Translations under genes and position numbers: made by a program
Notes under the pieces: model-generated
Told to the model about the DNA's origin: nothing
Seen by the model: the letters and a program-made list of their open reading frames with translations, nothing else
Databases searched by the model: none
NCBI RefSeq assembly: GCF_031455095.1
Contig: NZ_JAVDSB010000001.1
Coordinates: forward strand, 434,001-498,000
Direction of reading: 5' to 3'
DNA from: Paenibacillus_E qinlingensis_A
Lineage (GTDB): Bacteria; Bacillota; Bacilli; Paenibacillales; NBRC-103111
Length of the DNA: 64,000 nucleotides
Shown: piece by piece, positions 45,152-53,959 of the stretch
Layout of the letters: every line of letters starts with the position of its first letter
How positions within the stretch are numbered: the stretch's first letter is position 1

Positions 45152-46366
45152 ATGGCAGGAAACAAAGCAGTTGTCTACAGTAAGCCAGGAAGTGTTGAGA
45201 TTCGTGATACCGATTATCCGGAGTTAGTGCTGAAGGATGGGCCTGGTGTCAATCCCTTGAACGTTGGTAGGAAATGCGAGCATGGGGTGATACTCAAGGT
45301 CGTAACAACGAACATTTGCGGAAGTGATCAGCACATGGTGAGAGGTCGGACAACGGCTCCGTCAGGACTCATTTTAGGTCATGAAATTACAGGGGAAGTC
45401 ATTGAAGTAGGACGCGATGTAGAGTTTATTAAAAAGGGAGATTTAGTATCCGTGCCCTTTAACATAGCCTGTGGTCGTTGTCGCAGCTGTAGAGAGCGTA
45501 ACACGAATGTATGTTTAAATGTAAATCCAGATCGGCCAGGCTCAGCCTACGGGTATGTAGACATGGGAGGTTGGGTTGGCGGTCAATCGGAATATGTCAT
45601 GGTGCCATATGCAGACTTCCAATTGCTGAAATTCCCGGACAAAGACAAAGCGATGGAGAAAATACTTGATCTGACGATGCTCTCGGATATTTTTCCGACG
45701 GGCTATCATGGCGCCGTTAGTGCTGGCGTTCGTCCAGGTTCAACGGTATATGTAGCCGGCGCTGGCCCAGTTGGTCTCGCAGCGGCACACTCCGCACAAC
45801 TGCTTGGAGCAGCTGTGGTTATTGTTGGGGATCTGAATGCTGAGCGTTTAGCACAAGCAAAAAGCTTCGGCTGTGAGACCGTTAATCTCCGCGAAAATGC
45901 AGATTTAGCAGGACAAATCGATCAGATTCTTGGCTCGCCTGAAGTAGATTCCGCCATCGACTGCGTAGGATTCGAAGCACATGGTCATGGCAAAGCGCAT
46001 GGCGAAGCGCCTGCCACGGTGCTTAATTCCATCATGGAAGTAACTCGCGCGGGCGGAAGTCTGGGGATACCTGGACTCTATGTCACTGGTGACCCGGGTG
46101 CCGTGGATGAAGACTCCAAAATTGGCACATTAAAGATCCGTTTCGGACTGGGCTGGGCGAAATCACACACATTTGTAACGGGGCAAACACCAGTTATGAA
46201 ATACAATAGAGACCTGATGATGGCGATTCTCAGTGGCAGAGCACAAATCGCGAAAGCGGTTAATGCGACTCTTATCTCCTTGGCAGAGGCGCCGCAAGCG
46301 TATCAAGAATTTGATCGTGGTGTTTCTCTCAAATTTGTTATTGATCCACATGGACTTGTAAAATAA
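45152..46366 (+). CDS. Zinc-dependent alcohol dehydrogenase (FdhA-like formaldehyde dehydrogenase)
   Basis: A 404-residue medium-chain dehydrogenase most like glutathione-independent formaldehyde dehydrogenase. Catalytic zinc ligands are in TTNICGSDQHMVRG (Cys and His, about 47-52) and ILGHEITGEV; the structural zinc site is CGRCRSCRERNTNVC (about 104-118). The NAD-binding motif is VYVAGAGPVGLAAAHSAQ (about 197-214). The insertion NPDRPGSAYGYVDMGGWVGG is typical of the FDH group. The ATG at 45152 with GGAGGAA before it is preferred to 45131. It is a single gene. Oxidation of formaldehyde or another aldehyde/alcohol with NAD+ is expected. Confidence 0.9.
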   Translation: MAGNKAVVYSKPGSVEIRDTDYPELVLKDGPGVNPLNVGRKCEHGVILKVVTTNICGSDQHMVRGRTTAPSGLILGHEITGEVIEVGRDVEFIKKGDLVSVPFNIACGRCRSCRERNTNVCLNVNPDRPGSAYGYVDMGGWVGGQSEYVMVPYADFQLLKFPDKDKAMEKILDLTMLSDIFPTGYHGAVSAGVRPGSTVYVAGAGPVGLAAAHSAQLLGAAVVIVGDLNAERLAQAKSFGCETVNLRENADLAGQIDQILGSPEVDSAIDCVGFEAHGHGKAHGEAPATVLNSIMEVTRAGGSLGIPGLYVTGDPGAVDEDSKIGTLKIRFGLGWAKSHTFVTGQTPVMKYNRDLMMAILSGRAQIAKAVNATLISLAEAPQAYQEFDRGVSLKFVIDPHGLVK

Positions 46367-46384
46367 TACCATTTAATAATGTCG

Positions 46385-46413
46385 AGGCTGGCCTGAATAG
46401 GGACAGCCTTTTT
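46385..46413 (+). terminator. Terminator of the dehydrogenase gene
   Basis: AGGCTG pairs with CAGCCT, followed by TTTTTG. Confidence 0.65.
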
Positions 46414-46524
46414 GCGATGCGAACAATTTGATACATTCATTGTCATTTGTATAGCGTCCTGAATACCATGTTATAGATGCCTAAGCCTACGGGATACAAG
46501 AAGAAAGGATATGATCGTTAACAA

Positions 46525-48321
46525 ATGAAAAGGACATACAAAGTCAATGAGATCGCACGTTCCATTCGGAAAACGCAAGCGACTGTCGTAGAATGGTCCA
46601 AACAATTTGCTGATTTTCTTCCGTCTACCGCTGTTGGAGGAAGCTTAAGATATACAGAAGAAGCAGTCGAAGTCTTTCGAGTAATTGCCAAATTAAAAGA
46701 TGCCAATAAATCTCTTAAGATGATAAACGAACATTTACTGGAAATGAGCCTAAAAGGGAATCATCCGCAAAGTGGTGAAAAGATTCTTGTTACTCCGACA
46801 CCTGCCGCTGATCAGGAATTGAACGTACCCCCAGTAGACAACATAGCGAACCCGCTAGTAAGCAATGAAATCTTGGAATTACGTAATCTGGTCCAGTTTT
46901 TAACGCAAAAAATAGAAGCCAATAAAACGCCAAAACGCATAAACGAACAGGTAGAAGAAAGTCCAATGGTTAGCATATCTTCACTTTCAAGTGGTAGACA
47001 AGTAGCGCCTACTAAGAATTATGTCAATGTTCTGTTCGATGAGCTTTCGAATGAGGTCGCGGAACTTCGCAATATTGTCCTTACATTTATGGAAAAGATG
47101 ATCGAAGTCACGACGGATGCAAATCAGGATGAACGGTTAACCAACATGGCTGACTCATTACATCTACAATTCAATGGTATTTCCGAAGAAGTTGCTGAGC
47201 TGCGTAATATCATTAAAGTTTTTACTTACAAAGTGGCTGAGGTGATTGAGCAAGACGACAGCAATGAAGTTGCCGCTAATGTGGATGTACTCAACACGCA
47301 ATATAAAAGTGTATCTGATCAGGTTACTGAACTGCAGCATGTGGTCTATACGGTTCAGCCCAAGCTGATTGAGACGCTTGAACACGAGCTCAAAGATGAA
47401 ATGCTAGCCGTGACAAAGGAGCAACAAGACCAACAAGAACAACAGGTGCAACAGCACGGAAGCATTACGAAGCTAGAGGATGAGCTCCAAGAACTCACGA
47501 CCATTCAGCTCAAAATGACAGAGGTGCTTGAGCAGAGTTTTAGAGGAGAATTACTCGCAGCAACAACGGAATTACAGAAGCAACTGCATGAAAGTGTCTC
47601 GACTTTGGCACAGGAGTTTCAAGAGCTTAATAACGTTCAGCTAAAAGTAACAGAAACGCTGGAGCACAATCTGAGAGAAGAAATGCTTGCAGCGACAACA
47701 GAGTTAAATGAGCAACAGAAGCAACTGCAGGAAAGTGTCGCAACGTTGACACAAGAGCTCCAAGAGTTCTATACCGTTCAGCCCAAAGTGATTGAGGCTC
47801 TGAAACAAAATATCAAAGGTGAGTTTCAGGTTACGACAAGTGAAATGCAAGCACAATTTCATGAAGGTGTCTCGGCATTAGAGCAAGAACTGCAAGAGTT
47901 TTATACCGCTCAACCCAAAATCACAGAGGCTTTGGAGAAAAACATTCGAAATGATATGGAGTCAGTGACAGGCGAGTTGAAACATCAACTTACTGAAAGT
48001 ATCACGATGATGGAGCAGGAACTCCAAACCGTTCAACCCAAGATCACACAAGTGTTGGAGCAAAATCTCAGAAATGAAATGCATGCAGTGACCTATGAAT
48101 TGCGAAAGCAGTATAAGGAAAGCATCACAGAGTTAGAGAAAGATATGCGTAACAATTATGCTATTAATTCCCAGAAATTAACTGAGCTTATTGAACAGGC
48201 AATTAACAGTCAAGTTGTAAACAATGAAGAAGTATTAAACAATCGATTTGATACGATCACGATACAATTGTCATCCCAACAACGATTGCTTGATAAGTTA
48301 GCGAAGTTTCTGGGGATTTAG
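46525..48321 (+). CDS. MerR-type HTH protein with long repetitive coiled coil (RacA-like layout)
   Basis: A 598-residue protein. Residues 1-75 form a MerR-like DNA-binding domain (KVNEIARSIRKTQATVVEWS, GSLRYTEEAVEVFRVIAKL). The rest is almost wholly coiled coil. Three short units carry (V)AELRNI at about 114, 177 and 226. Then at least six units of about 44 residues start T-(V/I/A)-Q-(P/L)-K, such as VQPKVIEALKQNIKGEF. The layout resembles RacA, which anchors the chromosome in sporulation, but is much longer than RacA. Its Shine-Dalgarno site is distant (AAAGG). No enzyme motif is seen. Function is inferred as DNA binding with a structural or partner-binding tail. Confidence 0.7.
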   Translation: MKRTYKVNEIARSIRKTQATVVEWSKQFADFLPSTAVGGSLRYTEEAVEVFRVIAKLKDANKSLKMINEHLLEMSLKGNHPQSGEKILVTPTPAADQELNVPPVDNIANPLVSNEILELRNLVQFLTQKIEANKTPKRINEQVEESPMVSISSLSSGRQVAPTKNYVNVLFDELSNEVAELRNIVLTFMEKMIEVTTDANQDERLTNMADSLHLQFNGISEEVAELRNIIKVFTYKVAEVIEQDDSNEVAANVDVLNTQYKSVSDQVTELQHVVYTVQPKLIETLEHELKDEMLAVTKEQQDQQEQQVQQHGSITKLEDELQELTTIQLKMTEVLEQSFRGELLAATTELQKQLHESVSTLAQEFQELNNVQLKVTETLEHNLREEMLAATTELNEQQKQLQESVATLTQELQEFYTVQPKVIEALKQNIKGEFQVTTSEMQAQFHEGVSALEQELQEFYTAQPKITEALEKNIRNDMESVTGELKHQLTESITMMEQELQTVQPKITQVLEQNLRNEMHAVTYELRKQYKESITELEKDMRNNYAINSQKLTELIEQAINSQVVNNEEVLNNRFDTITIQLSSQQRLLDKLAKFLGI

Positions 48322-48371
48322 TCACTAGGAAGAGAAGTGGCCAAAGAAGCACCCCCCAGTAACATCCCAAA

Positions 48372-48406
48372 AGCCTCCAACCCCACTTAAAGTGGAATTG
48401 GAGGCT
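48372..48406 (-). terminator. Terminator of the GH116 gene
   Basis: On the minus strand AGCCTCCAA pairs with TTGGAGGCT and an inner CCACTTTAAGTGG, followed by TTTGGG. It lies 38 bases after the GH116 stop and between two convergent genes. Confidence 0.65.
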
Positions 48407-48443
48407 ACTTGCTGTATCGGGCATCACACGATACCAAACTAGC

Positions 48444-51038
48444 CTAGCGGAATGTAAGAACAAGTGATGATTTTGACGCCATGTTGAGCGGTGATAACAG
48501 CTGAATGCCATCTTCGCATCTATTAAAAGCTATGTTAACCCCATCATGCTGCAGGTGTTGAATCGATGGCAATTCCGCCAAAGGGAGCTTCAATTGGCTA
48601 AGCTCCAGCTTACCACCGAGCACCTGTATGTGAATCTGCTCGGCAGTTTGCTCATACGTCCCCCAGCCCATATCCAGGGACCACACAGTTCGGAACCGAC
48701 CCTCGACCAGTTGTGCGGGACGAAAGCCAATCATCTTACAGACCATGTTATATTCAAAGCCGCTAAAAGCTTGAATCAAAGCGAAACTCGCCATAGATCG
48801 GGCATAGTTGCTTCCGCACTCGATCTCATTCCAAGGATTTCGTTTCTCGCCGTCATAACGATCCCGGATTGCTGCAACAATTGAGACGCCTTCCTCGATA
48901 AAACCTTCTTGAATCATGTGCGATGCGGCCTGGTATTCGAATCCTGTCATGGTTTCCGAGTTGTAAGTCAAAGGAATCGCAGGCTTGCTCACGCCCTTCG
49001 GCCATGTACAGATAACAAGACCACCCTCGTCATTGAGTGCATACAATCGCCACGTATTCGCTTCCTGTCGCATGCTGGATTTGAAGTTGTGCTGATACAA
49101 CGATTTCAAAGCGATTCGTGTCTGTTTCTTATCGAAAATTTCACCTAAACCGCACAGATTGGCATGCCATTGGGCGATGACTTGATCGATGACGCAGCCT
49201 TCGGCAATCTGATATTTGATTTCGCAAGTCTCCTTATTCCAATAACTACTAATGGTTTCTTCACCAAAAGAATCAAGAACTGTTGGATCCGTTAAATCAA
49301 TCTGTTGTACATAGTAAGAACCGTTAAACAAATGCGCATCAACCCAAGCTTTACCGGTTTCAAAAATCTGCAAGTAGGTATCGGCTGACTTCACATCGTC
49401 TAAAAATGAGGCCATTTCTGCACCTGCCTTGAGGGCAGCCAAATAAAATCCGCTTAGCCAGGAGTTGGCACCATAAAGCTCCATGTCTAAGGTGTGATGC
49501 TGGCGGCCTGTGAGAACACCTTTTTTCTCAGGGTCCCATTTATCTTCGTTCGTGTCAGCCCAGGCATACTCAATCGATTGTTTGACAGCGGGCCAAATCG
49601 AGCGCAACCACGCGGTATCCCCCGATATTTTCCATTCGCGATACGCCTTCAGCACACCGCCGAATTGACCGTCCGCGCAGGCGCGGTAGTTATTTCGCTC
49701 TCGTCCAAGCGGCAGCATCAATCGAAAGGACATCCGGCCATCCTCCCGTTGATTGTACGTGAAATCCAGATCGCGCATGCTGCGCTCCAAGGAAGGGAAC
49801 AGAAAAGGCAAGGCATAAGCATAGTTCCACACATGGGTGCACGAGCCTTCACAACAGCCGGTATCTGAAATGGAGCCCTCAAATCCATAGAAGGAACCAT
49901 CTGTCAGGCGTAGACTGGTCGCTGTTTTGATAACAGAAAGATTAGCCGAAACGGCGTCAAGCACCACAGCTGGCAAAGTAGATGAGAATAACGCTTCCTT
50001 AAAAGCTAGCGTGTCTCCATACAGGCGATCCCAATGGTTAAAAGCGTACTGTGCAGTCGACTGAGAATCTTGGAAAAGTGTCGCATAGTAATTGTGCCAA
50101 CTATTGGGGCCAGACGGGTTAGGGTTCCAATAATTAACGACCTGTGGGAAATGCCAGGAGATCGTGAAGCGGATCTTTTGCTTCTGCCCAGGTAACAACG
50201 TAAGATGTCCGGCTAACGATGCCGTGTCTTTTCGGTGCGGTGGGCGCTCATCTTCCTGGTATTGTCTATTTGTGAATGGTCCGGGTTGAGTGAAATCATG
50301 CCAGAACATTTCCAGATTATCGCACCATTCTCCGCGGTACCAAAACTCCTGATAACTAACATTGGCGGCATCCGTAGCGATCGTAATATCCCCGTATTGA
50401 GGATCTTCACGGTTGAATGGATTGGAACTCAGCTTAATCATATGTAATTCGCGATCATGTTCACCACTCGAATGGTGGTAGGTGTGAATGATTTTCTCAG
50501 TTGGCTGTGGATTACTTGCCGATAGGCTTATCGTATAGGTAAGGATACTTTCCGTTGTGTTTTCAATCTCCCATTCGAAGAAGGCAGCAGGTAGGCTTGA
50601 ATCATCCGCCTGGAGCGGGATAAAGGGATTATAGGCCATTAATCGTATATTGCCAGGGAAAGCCGGTTCTTCGAAAGTCATTTCAGCTAAAGGAAATTCC
50701 CCTTGAAACGTTACCTTTTGAAAATGAGGCATGCCAGCCATCGTCTGGCTCTCCGGGCCAAATCCATATCCACTATGCAAAGCTCCACCGCGGATATATT
50801 CACCCATATATGGGGCTTGCATATCGCCTTGCAGCACGCGTGCATCGACAACCGCACCATCGCGCTCTGCTTTAATAGCGAAGTGGCTAAAACCGTTAAA
50901 ACTCTTCTTGTTCGGTCGATTGAAGATTTCCCAATCAACCAGTTGGCCGTTGCCTGCAAGGCCAATGCTTCCACTGCCTATTCCTCCTAAAGGAAAGCTG
51001 ATTTCCCTTGTTTTAATGCCTTTATAAATGTTTTTCAT
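48444..51038 (-). CDS. Glycoside hydrolase family 116 protein (beta-glucosidase/GBA2-like)
   Basis: An 864-residue cytoplasmic glycosidase of the GBA2/GH116 type. The N-terminal beta domain opens ISFPLGGIGSGSIGLAGNGQ (about 13-32), a family hallmark. The (alpha/alpha)6 catalytic domain includes HHTLDMELYGANSWLSGFYL (about 510-530), whose Glu corresponds to the family's nucleophile, and TYNSETMTGFEYQAASHMI later. Members hydrolyse beta-glucosides or beta-xylosides. There is no signal peptide, so the substrate must be imported. The ATG is preceded by GAGGTTGAAGG. The divergent AraC gene 150 bases away is the likely regulator. Confidence 0.88.
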   Translation of the reverse strand: MKNIYKGIKTREISFPLGGIGSGSIGLAGNGQLVDWEIFNRPNKKSFNGFSHFAIKAERDGAVVDARVLQGDMQAPYMGEYIRGGALHSGYGFGPESQTMAGMPHFQKVTFQGEFPLAEMTFEEPAFPGNIRLMAYNPFIPLQADDSSLPAAFFEWEIENTTESILTYTISLSASNPQPTEKIIHTYHHSSGEHDRELHMIKLSSNPFNREDPQYGDITIATDAANVSYQEFWYRGEWCDNLEMFWHDFTQPGPFTNRQYQEDERPPHRKDTASLAGHLTLLPGQKQKIRFTISWHFPQVVNYWNPNPSGPNSWHNYYATLFQDSQSTAQYAFNHWDRLYGDTLAFKEALFSSTLPAVVLDAVSANLSVIKTATSLRLTDGSFYGFEGSISDTGCCEGSCTHVWNYAYALPFLFPSLERSMRDLDFTYNQREDGRMSFRLMLPLGRERNNYRACADGQFGGVLKAYREWKISGDTAWLRSIWPAVKQSIEYAWADTNEDKWDPEKKGVLTGRQHHTLDMELYGANSWLSGFYLAALKAGAEMASFLDDVKSADTYLQIFETGKAWVDAHLFNGSYYVQQIDLTDPTVLDSFGEETISSYWNKETCEIKYQIAEGCVIDQVIAQWHANLCGLGEIFDKKQTRIALKSLYQHNFKSSMRQEANTWRLYALNDEGGLVICTWPKGVSKPAIPLTYNSETMTGFEYQAASHMIQEGFIEEGVSIVAAIRDRYDGEKRNPWNEIECGSNYARSMASFALIQAFSGFEYNMVCKMIGFRPAQLVEGRFRTVWSLDMGWGTYEQTAEQIHIQVLGGKLELSQLKLPLAELPSIQHLQHDGVNIAFNRCEDGIQLLSPLNMASKSSLVLTFR

Positions 51039-51188
51039 ACCTTCAACCTCACTTCAGTAAATGGTATACTAATACCCATATCGCATCTTTAGTATAAGGG
51101 AAGGGCAGGAATATGCCTTTGTAAATTACACGCATTTGTAGGGTGAAAAACGACTGAAATGTTTCTTTGGAAGAGAGGGTTCTGACAG

Positions 51189-52052
51189 ATGATTCTTGAT
51201 CATTACGCGATAGCTCCCTATATTCGTATTGCTGATTATGCGATACGTCCGCCTTTTTTTCTAGGTGAACGCAATTTGTTGGATTATATTATTTTTTATG
51301 TGCAAGAAGGTCAATTCGAGATACAGATTAATGGACGGAAACATGACTTGAAAGAAGGCGATTTATGTCTCTTCCAGCCTGGTGATCTACATACAATCAA
51401 AGGACTCAACAATACCATTAACCCGTATGTTCATCTCGATTTTTTCTATAATGTACACCGAGAAGAAAGCTTTGTAACGCGGCCTGGACAATTGGACATG
51501 ATGCCTTACAGCGCTTACTCGCAACCCCGATTGCACGAATGTAAGGATATTCGTATGCCATTTCGGATAGAGACTTCTCAACCTAATAAAATGCGGGATC
51601 TTGTTTTGAAAATGATTGAATGCTGGCAATTACAGACGTATTTGGGAATCATGGAAGCTAATCAGCTAGCTAATGAGTGGATCACGCTCGCATTTAAGCA
51701 GTACATGAAGCCGCAATCTCCCCAGCGAACACATCAGCCATTCCTAAACTGGATAACCTCTTACTTTGCATTTCACTTGTCTGAACCCATAACCGTTGCG
51801 GATATGGCTCAAAGAGCTGGTTTATCTTCGTCCCGATTTAACGTGCTTTTCAAGCAGCATTTTCAACAGACACCTTATCAATATTTGATGAATTTGCGAA
51901 TAGAACATGCCTTAGAGTTATTAAAGGAAGACGTTTCGATTCAAAAGGTGAGCGAGTATTGTGGATTTACCGATGTGCATCACTTTTCGAAAGCATGTAA
52001 AGCTGTTACTGGGATTACGCCTGGTGCACATCGGAGGAGAGTGAATCTATGA
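51189..52052 (+). CDS. AraC-family regulator with cupin sensor domain
   Basis: A 287-residue regulator. The cupin part (about 20-100) has YVQEGQFEIQINGRKHDLK and EGDLCLFQPGDLHTIKGL. The C-terminal AraC domain has VADMAQRAGLSSSRFNVLF and VSEYCGFTDVHHFSKACKA, ending TGITPGAHRRR. It is divergent from the GH116 gene and shares its promoter region, so it most likely controls the glycosidase in response to a sugar. The start is preceded by GAGAGGG. Confidence 0.93.
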   Translation: MILDHYAIAPYIRIADYAIRPPFFLGERNLLDYIIFYVQEGQFEIQINGRKHDLKEGDLCLFQPGDLHTIKGLNNTINPYVHLDFFYNVHREESFVTRPGQLDMMPYSAYSQPRLHECKDIRMPFRIETSQPNKMRDLVLKMIECWQLQTYLGIMEANQLANEWITLAFKQYMKPQSPQRTHQPFLNWITSYFAFHLSEPITVADMAQRAGLSSSRFNVLFKQHFQQTPYQYLMNLRIEHALELLKEDVSIQKVSEYCGFTDVHHFSKACKAVTGITPGAHRRRVNL

Positions 52053-52136
52053 AAAGTTGCACGGACTTACACCTGCTCGTACTTTATGTTATCATCGAAT
52101 GAAAAAGTCTGTTAGTAGAGTCTGTGAGGGTCGAAC

Positions 52137-52886
52137 ATGGAACGAAAATATTGGGTCCCGGCACTAGAAAGAGCACAAGATGTGCTGCAGTTAGTTGCTG
52201 CTGGTCCTTCTAAGTTAAAATTAATGGATTTGAGTGCAGCGACGGGAATTAATAAAAGCACGATGTTTTCTCTTTTACATACGATGGAAACCTTGAATTG
52301 GGTGATCAAAGAAAAAGGGGATACCTATGCATTGGGTTCCTTCTTTGGAATGATTGGCAACGCATACTTCTCTGGCATGTCGTTGGTGAAGTTATTTGAA
52401 GAGAAGGCTAGTCGATCGGTGGAGCGTCTTGGTGAAACCATTCAGTTGGGTCGCTTGGAGAAGGGGGAACTCGTCTATTTGGCGAAGAAGGAGGGAGCGA
52501 CGCAAGTTCGGCTCATCTCTGAGCCTGGCATGCGTTTGCCAGCGTATGCAACGGCAATGGGCAAAGTATTGCTTGCTGCGAGGGCAGATAAGCAGGTGCT
52601 CTCCTACTATGAGGAAGGTAGCTTCCAAAGCTATACGCCGAATACGGTTCAAAGCGGAGAGGAGCTGCTTGTTCAGCTCCGAATCGCCAGAGAGAACGGC
52701 TACGCGGTCGATCAAGAAGAAGTTGTACTTGGATTTTGCTGCATCGCTATGCCGATTCTTGATCGTAACGGTGAGTCGATTGCCGCAGTTAGCTGCTCCA
52801 TGCCTGTCCATCAATGGACGGTAAAACAAGATTTGGCCAAGCAAGAGATGAAATTGCTGGCGCACGCGTTGTCAGCTGTTTTTTAA
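52137..52886 (+). CDS. IclR-family transcriptional regulator
   Basis: A 249-residue regulator. The N-terminal winged helix (about 8-70) has LMDLSAATGINKSTMFSLLH; the C-terminal effector domain (about 85-249) has GMRLPAYATAMGKVLLAARA and VVLGFCCIAMPILDRNGES, which are family landmarks. IclR proteins usually repress catabolic operons and bind small acids. The SDR and FAH genes that follow have an 18-bp perfect palindrome before the first start codon, which is a good candidate operator for it. A terminator separates it from them. Confidence 0.93.
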   Translation: MERKYWVPALERAQDVLQLVAAGPSKLKLMDLSAATGINKSTMFSLLHTMETLNWVIKEKGDTYALGSFFGMIGNAYFSGMSLVKLFEEKASRSVERLGETIQLGRLEKGELVYLAKKEGATQVRLISEPGMRLPAYATAMGKVLLAARADKQVLSYYEEGSFQSYTPNTVQSGEELLVQLRIARENGYAVDQEEVVLGFCCIAMPILDRNGESIAAVSCSMPVHQWTVKQDLAKQEMKLLAHALSAVF

Positions 52887-52972
52887 GATAGCTAAACCAG
52901 TTCGGAAATATAGTCCGTATTTACCGCCTTAATTGTGCGCAATGGTGTCGTCGCCGCAAAAGATCATTCCCC

Positions 52973-53019
52973 AGAGGGTGTCCCAAAAGCCAACATAATG
53001 GCGTGGGGCACCCTCTTTT
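52973..53019 (+). terminator. Terminator of the IclR-family gene
   Basis: AGAGGGTGTCCCA pairs with TGGGGCACCCTCT (one G-U pair), followed by TTTCC. Confidence 0.8.
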
Positions 53020-53050
53020 CCATTTCCATGCTAGTCCTGATTTTTGTTCA

Positions 53051-53123
53051 TTGACGAGACTGAAAGCGGATGCTAAACTTAATTTATAATTTATATATCA
53101 AACTAAGTTTATTATAATAAACT
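53051..53123 (+). promoter_or_regulatory. Promoter and palindromic operator of the SDR-FAH operon
   Basis: TTGACG (53051-53056) and TAAACT (53074-53079) with a 17-base spacer form a possible promoter; a perfect TATAAT lies at 53085-53090 without a good -35. AGTTTATTATAATAAACT (53106-53123) is a perfect 18-bp palindrome just before the ribosome binding site. AAACTAAG occurs at 53100 and again at 53119. Confidence 0.55.
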
Positions 53124-53138
53124 AAGAGGTGGATCTAA

Positions 53139-53912
53139 ATGAGACTACAGAATAAGGTTATCATGATTACAGGTGCTGGTTCGGGGATTGGGAAGAGCAC
53201 AGCGCTGCTTTTTGGACAACATGGTGCACATGTGATCGTAAATGATTTGGATGCCATCAAAGGTGCAGAAACAGCTTCCGAAATCGAGGCTAACGGTGGT
53301 AAAGCACTCTTCTTGCAAGCAGATGTGACCGATCCGGAATCTGTTAAGGCGATGGTAGACCGAGCAATCGAAGCATGCGGGCGAATTGATGTGCTTTTTA
53401 ATAATGCGGGAATTAGCGGCGTTGGTGCTCTTCATGAGTTAGAGCCGGACCAATGGGATCGCGTCATTCGTGTGAATATTCGTGGCGTTTTTCTGCCATC
53501 CAAATATGTCATTCCGCACATGATGGAGAAGCGCAGCGGGTCGATTATTAACATGTCCTCCTGCATTGCAGAGATTGGCTTGGCTCGCCGAGCATCGTAT
53601 GCAGCGACCAAAGGAGCGGTACTGGCGTTGACCAAATCGATGCAAGTCGATTATGCACCTTACCAGATTCGTGTGAATGCCCTCCTGCCGGGCACAATTC
53701 TAACACCTTTTGTTGAGAATTATTTGAAAACCTCTTATGATGATCCTGAGGCTGCGATTGCCTCTTTGAAAAGTAGACAGCTTAGCGATGAACTCGGTAC
53801 ACCTGAGGATGTTGCGCAAGCCGCGTTATTCCTAGCTTCGGATGAATCCAAATTCATGATGGGCTCGCCTTTGTACATTGATGGTGGCGCTGTGTTTGGT
53901 AAGAATGCGTAA
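53139..53912 (+). CDS. Short-chain dehydrogenase/reductase (sugar-acid dehydrogenase candidate)
   Basis: A 257-residue classical SDR. The cofactor motif is ITGAGSGIGKSTALL (about 10-24), NNAGISG follows (about 88), the catalytic Ser is in IINMSSCIAE (about 140) and the Tyr-Lys pair in YAATKGAVLAL (about 154-158). DADVTDPES and LNDLDA suggest NAD(H) preference, with Asp after beta-strand 2. It is followed 47 bp later by an FAH-family hydrolase; this pair is found in the L-fucose and L-rhamnose oxidative routes, where the SDR makes the 2,4-diketo-3-deoxy acid. That role is inferred from context. Confidence 0.9.
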   Translation: MRLQNKVIMITGAGSGIGKSTALLFGQHGAHVIVNDLDAIKGAETASEIEANGGKALFLQADVTDPESVKAMVDRAIEACGRIDVLFNNAGISGVGALHELEPDQWDRVIRVNIRGVFLPSKYVIPHMMEKRSGSIINMSSCIAEIGLARRASYAATKGAVLALTKSMQVDYAPYQIRVNALLPGTILTPFVENYLKTSYDDPEAAIASLKSRQLSDELGTPEDVAQAALFLASDESKFMMGSPLYIDGGAVFGKNA

Positions 53913-53959
53913 ATAAGCAGGATTGAAATCAATTAACGGAAGAGAGAGGACGTTCCCTA

